Part shown: positions 23,676-31,406 of the stretch, in pieces
Numbering within the stretch: the first letter of the stretch is position 1
Layout of the letters: the number at the start of each line of letters is the position of its first letter
NCBI GenBank assembly: GCA_964517265.1
Contig: CAZFBS010000019.1
Span: 1 to 48,485, forward strand
Reading direction: 5' to 3'
Length of the DNA stretch: 48,485 nucleotides
Source of the DNA: REEP01 sp964517265
GTDB taxonomy: Bacteria; Pseudomonadota; Alphaproteobacteria; Rhodospirillales; Defluviicoccaceae
Program-made: the position numbers and the translations under genes
The notes under the pieces: generated by a model
The model's input: the letters and a program-made list of their open reading frames with translations, nothing else
What the model was told of the DNA's origin: nothing
Database searches by the model: none

Positions 23676-24566
23676 ATGGTCCTGACGGCGATGCACACTC
23701 TTCAAGGCAGTGGTTATGCCGTGGCCATAATCGGTTGGCTTGCCGTGACGGGCGCTGTCGGACTCCTGCCTCACTGCGCCGCGGCACAATCTGTCAGCGC
23801 CGATCCGACCACGACGTCGAGAAGCGCGGCAGCGGCGCCCCGGGAGAGGGCCCATGCCGAGATGAGAGAGATTGCACGCAACGCCCGCAAGCCGACGATA
23901 GCGGTTCCGGCTGTCGCCACCGCAGTAACCGCGGCGGCGTTCTTGCCCCCGCGCGAAAAGCCGCCCCTGGCGTCGGGATCGGCTGAGCGGCCGCCAGCTG
24001 GACAACCGGTATCGGTAGATCCGGGATCGCCGGAGGGGCAACAGGAAGCGGCGCCGTTAGGGGGGGGACCGCAGCCAGCCGAACAGGCGGTCGCGGGATC
24101 ACCTCCCGACGCGGTCGTCGATGAAGGAGCGGTTGAGGATCTTCAGAAAGGGGGCGCGGAGGCGTCAGGGCGGCGGTCTTCCCGCTTGCCGGGCGCGATC
24201 GCCAGCCTTCCTTTCGCTCCCAACTCCGCGGCCTTGAGCGGGGACGCCGAGCGTGTGTTGAAGGATCTGGCGGCGCGATTTCCGGTCACGGACCCGGCGT
24301 ACCGCCTACAACTGTTGGCGTTTGCCGGTGGCGAAGACATCAGTCCGAGCCGGGCGCGGCGGCTTTCTCTCGAACGGGCTCTCGCCGTCCGCGCCTATCT
24401 GATGGCCAACGGGATCGAGGGGACACGGATGGATGTCCGCGCCTTGGGCGACCGGATCCCCGATCCGCCGGCCGGTATGCCCCAGGACCTGCCCCAGGAC
24501 CTACCCACGAACCTGCCCCAGGACCTACCCCGGGACCGGGTTGACATTGCGATGATCAAACGATGA
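23676..24566 (+). CDS. Secreted OmpA-like protein of the stator cassette
   Basis: The 296 residues from the ATG at 23676 begin with a signal peptide (hydrophobic run YAVAIIGWLAVTGAVGLL, cleavage after CAAAQ). A long low-complexity Pro/Ala/Gly linker follows, then a degenerate OmpA-like domain (about 190-290) with FAPNSAALSGDAERVL and RRLSLERALAVRAYL. The usual HTD motif is replaced by AFAGGED, while the Arg in the RA helix is kept. An unusual QDLP repeat precedes the C-terminus. The frame is open upstream through the end of suhB, but that part is a shadow. The stop overlaps the next start (ATGA), so it is translationally coupled to the MotA-like gene. Function is not established. Confidence 0.78.
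   Translation: MVLTAMHTLQGSGYAVAIIGWLAVTGAVGLLPHCAAAQSVSADPTTTSRSAAAAPRERAHAEMREIARNARKPTIAVPAVATAVTAAAFLPPREKPPLASGSAERPPAGQPVSVDPGSPEGQQEAAPLGGGPQPAEQAVAGSPPDAVVDEGAVEDLQKGGAEASGRRSSRLPGAIASLPFAPNSAALSGDAERVLKDLAARFPVTDPAYRLQLLAFAGGEDISPSRARRLSLERALAVRAYLMANGIEGTRMDVRALGDRIPDPPAGMPQDLPQDLPTNLPQDLPRDRVDIAMIKR
24480..24539. repeat. 12-bp imperfect tandem repeat (PQDL repeats)
   Basis: Five consecutive 12-bp units (24480, 24492, 24504, 24516, 24528), two of them identical and the rest differing by 1-4 bases, encode P-Q/T/R-D/N-L/R units just before the C-terminus of the OmpA-like protein. In frame, so copy changes would not shift the reading frame. Confidence 0.85.
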
Positions 24567-25753
24567 CCGCTGTCGGGATGAACAGAATGGATGAACCTCG
24601 GGCCAAGGTTTCGCACCTGCAGCGATACCTGATCAGGATGGCGCTTTTTCTGGCGGCAGTCGCCGTCAGCGTTGCCGTGCTGTTCGCCCCGCTGCGGGAT
24701 GCGTTCCTGACCAACGCGCCGCTCAACGGCCTCATTATCGGGGTGCTTGTTCTCGGCATCATCTACAATTTTCGTCAGATTCTCACCTTGCGCCACGAGG
24801 TCGCCTGGCTCGATCATTTCCGTGCAGACTCGGCAGCTCCTGCCGGGGCACCGGCGCCACGTCTGCTGGCGCCGATGGCCACTATGTTGCGGGAGCGCAA
24901 GGGAAGGCTGAGCCTGTCGGCCCTCGGCATGCGCTCGTTGCTGGACGGGATTTCCTCGCGGCTGGACGAGTCGCGCGACCTCTCACGCTATACCATCGGG
25001 TTGTTGATTTTTCTGGGGCTACTGGGGACGTTCTGGGGACTGCTGGGAACCATCTCGTCGGTCGCCGGCGTCATCGGGGGCCTTACGGTCGAGGGTGCGG
25101 ATCTGACCCAGGTGTTTGAGCGCCTCAAGCAGGGCCTGCAGGCACCCTTGGCCGGGATGGGCACGGCGTTCTCATCCTCGCTATTCGGCCTCGGCGGCTC
25201 GCTGGTCCTGGGTTTCCTCGATCTTCAGACCAATCAGGCGCAGAACCGGTTTTTCAACGACCTCGAAGACTGGCTTTCGGGTGTCACTCGCCTGTCCAGC
25301 GGCGCCCTTGCCGCCGACGGGGAACAGCCGATGCCGGCCTATGTCCAGGCGCTGCTGGAACAGACGGCCGAAAGCCTCGAGACGCTTCAGCGGACCATTG
25401 GTCGCGGAGAGGAAAATCGGGCCGCGACCAATTCCCATCTTCTGTCGCTGGCCGAGAAGATGGGAACGTTGACCGACCAGATGCAAACCGAACAAGCGCT
25501 GATGCGTCGGCTGGCCGAAGGTCAGAACGAATTGAAACCGATCCTCGCGCGATTGGCCGACGGCGGCGCGCACGCCGCCATGCCGGCGTTGGATGAGGCG
25601 ACGCGTGGCCATATCCGCAATCTGGAGCTGTATGTCGCCCGCCTCGTCGAGGAAGTGTCCAGTGGCCGTGACGAGATCATCCATCAGGTTCGCAGCGACA
25701 TCAAGCTGCTGGCGCGGACGATCGCCGCTCTGGCCGAAGAAAGCGAGCATTAG
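24563..25753 (+). CDS. MotA/TolQ/ExbB-like proton-channel protein with long coiled-coil tail
   Basis: The 396 residues show four predicted TM segments, about 22-44, 54-74, 141-172 and 193-220. The third contains the family-like GLLGTFWGLLGTISSV and the fourth the small-residue helix MGTAFSSSLFGLGGSLVLG. After residue 225 a 170-residue hydrophilic helical tail extends into the cytoplasm, much longer than in TolQ. The gene starts at an ATG inside the stop of the OmpA-like gene and ends 8 bp before the MotB-like gene. The combination implies an ion-driven stator, but it is not the flagellar MotA or TolQ of this genome (tolQ is at 11727). The substrate or rotor partner is unknown. Confidence 0.82.
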   Translation: MTAVGMNRMDEPRAKVSHLQRYLIRMALFLAAVAVSVAVLFAPLRDAFLTNAPLNGLIIGVLVLGIIYNFRQILTLRHEVAWLDHFRADSAAPAGAPAPRLLAPMATMLRERKGRLSLSALGMRSLLDGISSRLDESRDLSRYTIGLLIFLGLLGTFWGLLGTISSVAGVIGGLTVEGADLTQVFERLKQGLQAPLAGMGTAFSSSLFGLGGSLVLGFLDLQTNQAQNRFFNDLEDWLSGVTRLSSGALAADGEQPMPAYVQALLEQTAESLETLQRTIGRGEENRAATNSHLLSLAEKMGTLTDQMQTEQALMRRLAEGQNELKPILARLADGGAHAAMPALDEATRGHIRNLELYVARLVEEVSSGRDEIIHQVRSDIKLLARTIAALAEESEH

Positions 25754-25761
25754 GACCCTTT

Positions 25762-26958
25762 GTGATGGCTGCCCTCTCTCGCCGCGGGCTTCGTACCACC
25801 AATATCTGGCCGGGCTTTGTCGACGCGCTGGCGGCGTTGCTGATGGTGGTCATCTTTTTGTTGATGATCTTCGTCCTCGCCCAGTTTTTTCTGAGCCAAG
25901 CCCTATCTGGACGCGACCAAGCGCTGGTCCAGTTGCGTGGGCAGGTCGATGAACTGGCGACGCTGCTCAGTCTGGAGCGCAGGGCGAGCGCGGACCTGCG
26001 GGCCAACCTGACGCAGTTGTCCGCCGATCTGCAAGCATCGATCGCCGCCCGTGACGAGCTCACCGCCACCGTCCGGAGTTTGACCGAGCGGGCCACCGGC
26101 GCGGAGCGGGAAGCCGAAGCTCTTCGGGGCGCTCTTGCCGCCGCAGCGGAGAAGAACGAGGCCGGTCAGGCGCAGCTGGAAGCCCAGAGCCGTCAGCTCG
26201 CCAGCCTTGCCGGGCAGATTGCGGCACTGGAAGCGCTGAAGGGCGATCTTGAAAAGGAGATCGCCGAGCTGGGGCGGAAAACGGAGACGAGCGAACAGGC
26301 CCTCATCGCGGAGCGCGAACTCTCGGAGAGCGCCCGCGCTCAGGTTGCCCTGCTCAACCGCCAGATGGCCGCGCTGCGCGAGCAGGTGGCCCAGCTCAAC
26401 GCCGCGCTCGAGGCGTCCGAAACAGAGGTAAAAGAACAGCAGGTCGAAATCGCCAATCTCGGCGAGCGGCTGAACGCGGCGCTGGCAACCAAGGTCCAGG
26501 AACTGGCGCGCTATCGCTCGGAGTTTTTCGGGCGCATCCGCGAGGTGCTGGGCGATCACCCCAATGTCCGCATCGTCGGCGATCGCTTCGTGTTCCAGTC
26601 GGAGGTTCTGTTCGCCTCGGGCTCGGCCGAGATCGAGCCGGCCGGGGAGAGGCAGCTGGTTCAGGTGGCCGAACTGATCACCCAGTTGGCGACCGAGATC
26701 CCGGACGACATCGACTGGATCCTGCAGATCAACGGCCACACCGATCCGGTGCCGGTCGTTCGAGGACGCTATGACTCCAACTGGGAACTGTCGGCCGCGC
26801 GGGCGATTGCGGTCGTCCGCCTGTTTGTCGAGAACGGAATCCCGCCCAGTCGTCTCGCCGCCGCCGGCTTCGGTGAATTCAGCCCGTTGGCGGAGGGCGA
26901 CAGCGCGGAAGCCTACCGCCGCAATCGTCGGATCGAGATCAAACTGACGCAATCTTGA
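25762..26958 (+). CDS. MotB-like protein: TM helix, coiled coil, OmpA domain
   Basis: The 398 residues have one N-terminal TM (about 16-45) that begins FVDALAALLMVVIF, with an Asp in the position of the MotB/TolR proton carrier. A 200-residue Ala/Glu/Gln-rich coiled coil (about 48-250) and a C-terminal OmpA peptidoglycan-binding domain (about 265-398) with FASGSAEIEP, INGHTDPVPV and the RAIAVV helix follow. The start is a GTG, with an ATG one codon later. The large coiled coil separates membrane and wall anchor much further than in MotB. It forms a stator pair with the preceding gene. Confidence 0.83.
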   Translation: MMAALSRRGLRTTNIWPGFVDALAALLMVVIFLLMIFVLAQFFLSQALSGRDQALVQLRGQVDELATLLSLERRASADLRANLTQLSADLQASIAARDELTATVRSLTERATGAEREAEALRGALAAAAEKNEAGQAQLEAQSRQLASLAGQIAALEALKGDLEKEIAELGRKTETSEQALIAERELSESARAQVALLNRQMAALREQVAQLNAALEASETEVKEQQVEIANLGERLNAALATKVQELARYRSEFFGRIREVLGDHPNVRIVGDRFVFQSEVLFASGSAEIEPAGERQLVQVAELITQLATEIPDDIDWILQINGHTDPVPVVRGRYDSNWELSAARAIAVVRLFVENGIPPSRLAAAGFGEFSPLAEGDSAEAYRRNRRIEIKLTQS

Positions 26959-27137
26959 GCAGCGGCCTTGACGGCAGCGACAATGCGGGCCATCCAACGG
27001 CAACACGCGTGAAGGTCCGATACCGGCGGTTCGGCTCGTCCTGTTCCGGCGGTTGATTCGGCCCTGAACCATGACTGCCGGCCTCGGCGGGGCCGCTTGC
27101 ACCCTCGGGTGGAAACGGACCTGCAGGCTGAGACGCC

Positions 27138-28403
27138 TTGGCAACTGATGAAATCCGGATGCTGATTGTCTTTTTGATCGTGTTCGTGGATCTGATCGGC
27201 TTCGGGATCATCATTCCGTTGCTTCCGTTCTACGGCGAACACTTCGGCGCCACGCCCGCCCAGGTCGGGCTGCTGATGGCCAGCTATTCGTTCACCCAGC
27301 TGCTTGCGGCGCCGGTGTGGGGGCGACTGAGCGACCGGCTCGGACGCCGACCGGTCCTGATCGTCAGCCTTGCCGGGATTGCCCTTGCCTATGTCTGGCT
27401 TGGCTACGCCGACAGCATGTGGATGCTGTTCGCCGCCCGCGCAGTGGCAGGCCTGATGGCGGGAAACATCGGCGTTGCGTTCGCCTATGTCGCCGACATC
27501 ACTGATTCCTCCAACCGCGCCAAGGGAATGGGCGTGGTCGGGGCGGCTTTCGGGCTCGGCTTCATCTTCGGGCCGGCGATCGGTGGCGTGCTGGCCGGCA
27601 GTGATCCCGATCTCGCCAACTATCGGCTTCCGGCCCTGACCGCCGCGGCATTCTCGGCCGTTGCCACCGTTCTCGCCGTGGCGCTTTTGAAGGAGTCTCT
27701 TTCGCCCGAGTTGCGCGCCGCGCAACGTTCGCTCTCCCGCCGCAGCCGCTGGCAGCAATTGCGCGGTGCCCTCGCACAACCGGGCGTCGGGCTCCTCATC
27801 GGTCTTGCCTTCCTCGCCAACTTCGTGTTCGCCGGCATGGAGACCACGTTTGCGATGTGGTCGCGGCGAGCGTTCGGCTGGGGGCCGGAGCAAAACGGCT
27901 ATTTGTTCGCCTTCGTCGGACTGCTTGCGGCCGCAATCCAGGGCGGGCTGGTGGGACGGCTGGCGAGACTGTTCGGCGAAGGGCGGCTGGTTGTGGCCGG
28001 TGCCGCCTTTCTTTGCCTCGGCATGCTGTTGATCCCATTTTCGGGATCGCTGACGGTTTTGCTCCTCGCGATGACCATCATTGCCTGCGGCTTCAGCATG
28101 GTTTCACCGTCTCTCAACAGCCTTGTCTCGCTCGCCGTCGGCCCCGGCACCCATGGCGGCATCATGGGTATAACCCGCTCCGCCACCACCGCAGCGCGCG
28201 TCGCCGGGCCGATCTGGGCCGGCGCGCTGTTTCATTACCTCGGCCGCGACTGGCCGTATTACGGCGGCGCGCTGGTGATGGCCGTCGTCGTCCTTCTCGC
28301 CCTCAGGATCTGGAATGCCGGGGGCCATTCCCGTGCCGGCGAGCGGCAGGTTCCTGCCGCTTCGGCGGCAACCGCCGAGCCGTCCGTCGCACCGGACCGT
28401 TGA
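27138..28403 (+). CDS. MFS transporter, TetA-like drug:proton antiporter family
   Basis: The 421 residues have about 12 TM helices. TM1 starts within ten residues (VFVDLIGFGIIIPLLPFY, the TetA/Bmr-type motif), and the loop 2-3 antiporter motif GRLSDRLGRRPVL is clear, as is motif C-like GPAIGGVLAG. It probably exports a small lipophilic compound in exchange for protons; the substrate cannot be read from sequence. The longest frame starts at a TTG at 27138, and the ATG at 27159 is an alternative right at TM1. The 179-bp gap before it shows no clear promoter. Confidence 0.88.
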   Translation: MATDEIRMLIVFLIVFVDLIGFGIIIPLLPFYGEHFGATPAQVGLLMASYSFTQLLAAPVWGRLSDRLGRRPVLIVSLAGIALAYVWLGYADSMWMLFAARAVAGLMAGNIGVAFAYVADITDSSNRAKGMGVVGAAFGLGFIFGPAIGGVLAGSDPDLANYRLPALTAAAFSAVATVLAVALLKESLSPELRAAQRSLSRRSRWQQLRGALAQPGVGLLIGLAFLANFVFAGMETTFAMWSRRAFGWGPEQNGYLFAFVGLLAAAIQGGLVGRLARLFGEGRLVVAGAAFLCLGMLLIPFSGSLTVLLLAMTIIACGFSMVSPSLNSLVSLAVGPGTHGGIMGITRSATTAARVAGPIWAGALFHYLGRDWPYYGGALVMAVVVLLALRIWNAGGHSRAGERQVPAASAATAEPSVAPDR

Positions 28404-28599
28404 TCGTTCGCTCGCCAGCCGGTATAGGAACGCATCAGACCGTGGTCCGCTGCCGATCGCGCGGCCTCGGCCGATCCGCGGCGGCGGTGGCTACTTACTC
28501 AAACAGCGCGCAGTCGTCCCCAGACGCTTGTCGACGTCCGTCGGCGGTCGAGCGTTGCAAGGATACGACCCTTGAAGGGAATGACAGGGAGCCGACGAG

Positions 28600-28824
28600 A
28601 TGAAAAAAGGGATTCATCCCAATTACCACGTGATCACCGTCGAAATGACGGACGGGAGCACGTTTCAGACCCGCTCGACCTACGGCAGCGAAGGCGATAC
28701 GCTGAAGCTGGGGATCGACCCGAAGACGCATCCGGCGTGGACCGGCGTCCACCGGCTGATGGACAGCGGCGGCCAGTTGGCGAAGTTCCGCAAGCGCTTC
28801 AAGGATTTCGGGCTTCAGGAATAA
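28600..28824 (+). CDS. rpmE: 50S ribosomal protein L31
   Basis: The 74 residues begin MKKGIHPNYHVITVEMTDG and end GLQE. It is L31 type A in overall form, but without the CxxC zinc ligands, as is common in alphaproteobacteria. The ATG has GGGAG about 9 nt upstream. It is probably monocistronic: 196 bp separate it from the MFS gene. A weak hairpin (CCGCC-TTC-GGCGG) lies about 30 bp after the stop, without a T-tract. Confidence 0.96.
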   Translation: MKKGIHPNYHVITVEMTDGSTFQTRSTYGSEGDTLKLGIDPKTHPAWTGVHRLMDSGGQLAKFRKRFKDFGLQE

Positions 28825-28974
28825 CCGGCCTCTGCTTGTCCGGCTGAGACCGCCGCCTTCGGCGGATCCGTTCTGCGCGTGCAAGGCAGCGACGGGCCGA
28901 ACAGTCCGAAGGCTGGCGGCGTCCGCGCCGGAGCAAAGGCGCCATCCATCTGCTTGCCGAGGGAAGGAAAATTG

Positions 28975-29985
28975 ATGGCCGCCGCGATTCCGGAGACAAT
29001 GACCGCCGTCGACATTGCGGCGCCGGGAGGGCCGGAAGTGCTGCAGCCGACGCGCCGGCCGGTCCCTGCGCCGGCCGCGGGCGAGGTGCTGGTGCACGTC
29101 GTGGCTGCCGGTGTGAACGGTCCCGATCTGTATCAGCGCCAGGGGCTGTATCCGCCGCCACCGGGCGCCACCGACATTCCGGGGCTGGAGGTCGCGGGCC
29201 GCATCGTCGCCGTGGGTAAGAGTGTGCAACGCGCGCAAATTGGCGATGCGGTGTGCGCGCTGGTGATCGGCGGTGGCTATGCCGAGTACTGCGTGGCGCC
29301 GGAGGCGCACTGTCTGCCAATTCCTGAGGGCCTGGAGATTGTCGAAGCGGCGGCCCTGCCCGAGACGATCTTTACGGTATGGACCAACGTTTTCGAGCGG
29401 GGCCGGCTCGCGAAAGGGGAAACTCTGCTGGTCCATGGCGGCAGCGGCGGGATCGGCACGACCGCCATCCAGATGGCGAGCCGCCTGGGTGCACGTGTCT
29501 TTACGACTGCCCGCGGCACGGAGAAGAAGGCGCTGTGTGAGCGGCTCGGCGCCGAGCGTGCGATCGATTATGCCGATGAGGATTTCGTCACCGCGATCAA
29601 GGACCTCACGGGCGGCCGCGGAGTCGATGTCATTCTCGACATCGTCGGGGGCGACTACGTCGCGCGCAACATCGCCTGCCTTGCCCGCGAAGGGCGTCTC
29701 GTCAACATTGCCTTCCGCAAAGGAAGTCGGGTCGAGATCGACCTGATGCCGGTCATGCTCAAGCGCCTGACCATTACCGGCTCGACGCTTCGAATCCAGT
29801 CAGGGGAACGAAAGGCGGCGATCGCGGCCTCGGTGAAGGAGCGCGTGTGGCCGCTGATCGCGGCGGGCGCGATCAAGCCGGTGATCTTCGCCAAGCTGCC
29901 GCTCGCACAAGCGGGCGAGGCTCATCGGTTGATGGAGGACTCCCGCCACGTCGGAAAGATCGTTCTGACGACGGATGCAATTTGA
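28975..29985 (+). CDS. NAD(P)H quinone oxidoreductase (zeta-crystallin/PIG3 type)
   Basis: The 336-residue zinc-free MDR-superfamily enzyme has an N-terminal GroES-like domain with VVAAGVNGPDLYQRQG, then a nucleotide-binding fold with VHGGSGGIGTTAIQMA (the AxxGxxG-type motif) and DIVGGDYVARNI. Catalytic zinc ligands are absent. PIG3-type members reduce quinones or enoyl ketones with NADPH. I start at the ATG at 28975 (GGGAAGGAA upstream); an earlier in-frame start at 28879 would add 32 residues without similarity to the fold. Confidence 0.88.
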   Translation: MAAAIPETMTAVDIAAPGGPEVLQPTRRPVPAPAAGEVLVHVVAAGVNGPDLYQRQGLYPPPPGATDIPGLEVAGRIVAVGKSVQRAQIGDAVCALVIGGGYAEYCVAPEAHCLPIPEGLEIVEAAALPETIFTVWTNVFERGRLAKGETLLVHGGSGGIGTTAIQMASRLGARVFTTARGTEKKALCERLGAERAIDYADEDFVTAIKDLTGGRGVDVILDIVGGDYVARNIACLAREGRLVNIAFRKGSRVEIDLMPVMLKRLTITGSTLRIQSGERKAAIAASVKERVWPLIAAGAIKPVIFAKLPLAQAGEAHRLMEDSRHVGKIVLTTDAI

Positions 29986-29995
29986 CCCCCCCGCT

Positions 29996-30025
29996 TTGAT
30001 CCGCGAAGATGGTGGAATATTTATA
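29996..30025 (+). promoter_or_regulatory. Candidate promoter of the TrcR gene
   Basis: TTGATC at 29996-30001, an 18-bp spacer, and TTTATA at 30020-30025 in a locally AT-rich patch (ATATTTATAGAATAAAA) that stands out in GC-rich DNA. The leader is about 65-70 nt. Confidence 0.45.
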
Positions 30026-30097
30026 GAATAAAACGGCACCCGGCGAACTCGCGGCGCCGAGGTTGGTTTGACTGCTTTCAATTGATGGGAACCTGCT

Positions 30098-30643
30098 ATG
30101 GCGCATCCGCTCATGCCCAAGGCCACCGCCGTATGGCTGGTGGAGAACACCTCGTTGACGTTCGACCAGATCGCGGAGTTCTGCGGGATGCATGCGCTGG
30201 AGGTCCAGGCGATCGCCGACGGCGAAGTTGCGCACGGCATGCAGGGGCGTGATCCGGTGCTGAACGGTGAATTGACCAAGGAAGAGATCGAGCGCTGCGA
30301 AAAGAATCCCGACGCCCACCTTCAACCGGCGGCAACGCGGGTCCCGATTCCGCAGGCTCGGCCAAAGGGCGCCCGCTATACCCCGGTTGCCCGGCGGCAG
30401 GATCGTCCTGATGCCATTGCCTGGTTGCTGAAGAATTATCCCGAGCTGGGCGACGGACAGATCTGCAGGCTGATCGGCACGACAAAGGCAACCATCGACA
30501 AGGTGCGCGAGCGCACCCACTGGAATTCACCAAATATCAAGCCGCAGAACCCGCTGGCGCTTGGACTGTGCAGCGAGGCGGATCTGGAGAAGCAGATCAA
30601 TCTTGCCCGCGCCCGCGCCGGCACCGTCCATGGAGACGCCTGA
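30098..30643 (+). CDS. DUF1013 family, cell-cycle transcriptional regulator TrcR
   Basis: The 181 residues match the alphaproteobacterial DUF1013 family, named TrcR in some current annotations. The N-terminal segment LMPKATAVWLVENTSLTFDQIAEF and the second, similar segment DAIAWLLKNYPELGDGQICRLIGTT look like two helix-turn-helix modules, about residues 5-45 and 103-140. The family is nearly universal in alphaproteobacteria and tied to the CtrA-controlled cell cycle. The ATG start has GGGAA about 7 nt upstream. It is convergent with the DUF3775 gene. Confidence 0.87.
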   Translation: MAHPLMPKATAVWLVENTSLTFDQIAEFCGMHALEVQAIADGEVAHGMQGRDPVLNGELTKEEIERCEKNPDAHLQPAATRVPIPQARPKGARYTPVARRQDRPDAIAWLLKNYPELGDGQICRLIGTTKATIDKVRERTHWNSPNIKPQNPLALGLCSEADLEKQINLARARAGTVHGDA

Positions 30644-30699
30644 GCGGCCGGCTGACGGCCGAGACGGTGGTTCGACGAGCAGGGTGATCGGCAGGCTCG

Positions 30700-31101
30700 C
30701 TACAAACGATCGCTCTCGAGATCCGCGCACGAGTAGCCGAGCTGGTCCAACCCCTCCTCCAGGTATGTCGAGATGAGCGGAATGTCCATCAGTGCATTCG
30801 GGGTGCGCAGGTCCGGATCCTGCCGCGCCGCGCTCACGGCGCTTTGCCAGTCCACATAATCGCCGCGCCCAAGCAGAACCAGAGCGAACACCTCGGCCGA
30901 AGCCTCATCGCTCAGGGTCTCGAGCAGGCCGCGGATCTCGCCCTCGGTCGGATCGCCCTCGCTGGTGAACAGGGTCTGATGGTAGGCATCGTCAACCGGG
31001 TTGTCGCCCGGCGACGGCACCTGAGGCGCCATCTTGACCGAAAATTCGCGAAATCTGATGATCAGCTTGCAGACGCTTTCAACATCGACGGCAGTCAGCA
31101 T
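30700..31101 (-). CDS. DUF3775 domain protein
   Basis: The 133-residue, acidic, soluble protein has the DUF3775 pattern: an N-terminal helix VCKLIIRFREF, an acidic stretch, the helix EIRGLLETLSDEASAEVFALVLLGRGD, and a C-terminal IPLISTYLEEGLDQLG. No catalytic residues are obvious and no function is known; the family occurs mostly in alphaproteobacteria. The ATG has a strong GAGGAG just upstream. The 56 bp to the convergent TrcR gene contain no clear terminator. Confidence 0.82.
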   Translation of the reverse strand: MLTAVDVESVCKLIIRFREFSVKMAPQVPSPGDNPVDDAYHQTLFTSEGDPTEGEIRGLLETLSDEASAEVFALVLLGRGDYVDWQSAVSAARQDPDLRTPNALMDIPLISTYLEEGLDQLGYSCADLESDRL

Positions 31102-31406
31102 CGTCTCCTCGCATTTATCCTGAGGGCGGGTTCGTCAGGACAACAGTCGGCGCACGCCCGCGTTCCGGGACGCTCTCCCATGATCAGAGAATTCCAACGG
31201 CGCCCACAATCTCCGGGGGCTCTGGCGGGCGGCTCAGCGTCACCCTCGCGATTGCGGACGTTGAGGGTGCGGGCTCCATCGGGATGTTGATTTGTGTCCA
31301 CCCCTGGCGACAAAACGGGCGCGGAGAACCATGGTAGGCTCCCACGCGCCCGGATCGCTTCATCGCAGCACCGGCGGCTCTGCCGGGGCTGCCTTACGGC
31401 TTGCTC
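31102..31406. other. Intergenic region between DUF3775 and prpE
   Basis: About 305 bp without a supported gene. It must carry the DUF3775 promoter (minus strand) and the 3' end of the prpE transcript. The only structure seen is a 10-bp stem with one mismatch at 31365-31392 (GCAGC-CCGGC arm, GGCTCT loop), 15 bp past the prpE stop, without a T-run; it may be a weak or Rho-assisted terminator. Confidence 0.5.

Noticed and set aside
24480..24539. Repeat array considered as CRISPR
   Set aside because: Units are 12 bp without unique spacers and stay in a protein reading frame. The tolA repeat at 10935-11002 was rejected on the same grounds.
24563..26958. MotA/MotB-like pair as a Zorya anti-phage system
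   Set aside because: No ZorC, ZorD or ZorE-like gene is adjacent, and the flanks are housekeeping genes; the similarity is limited to general architecture.
28849..28865. CCGCC-TTC-GGCGG hairpin after rpmE as terminator
   Set aside because: Only 5 bp with a 3-nt loop and no T-run; common by chance in GC-rich DNA.
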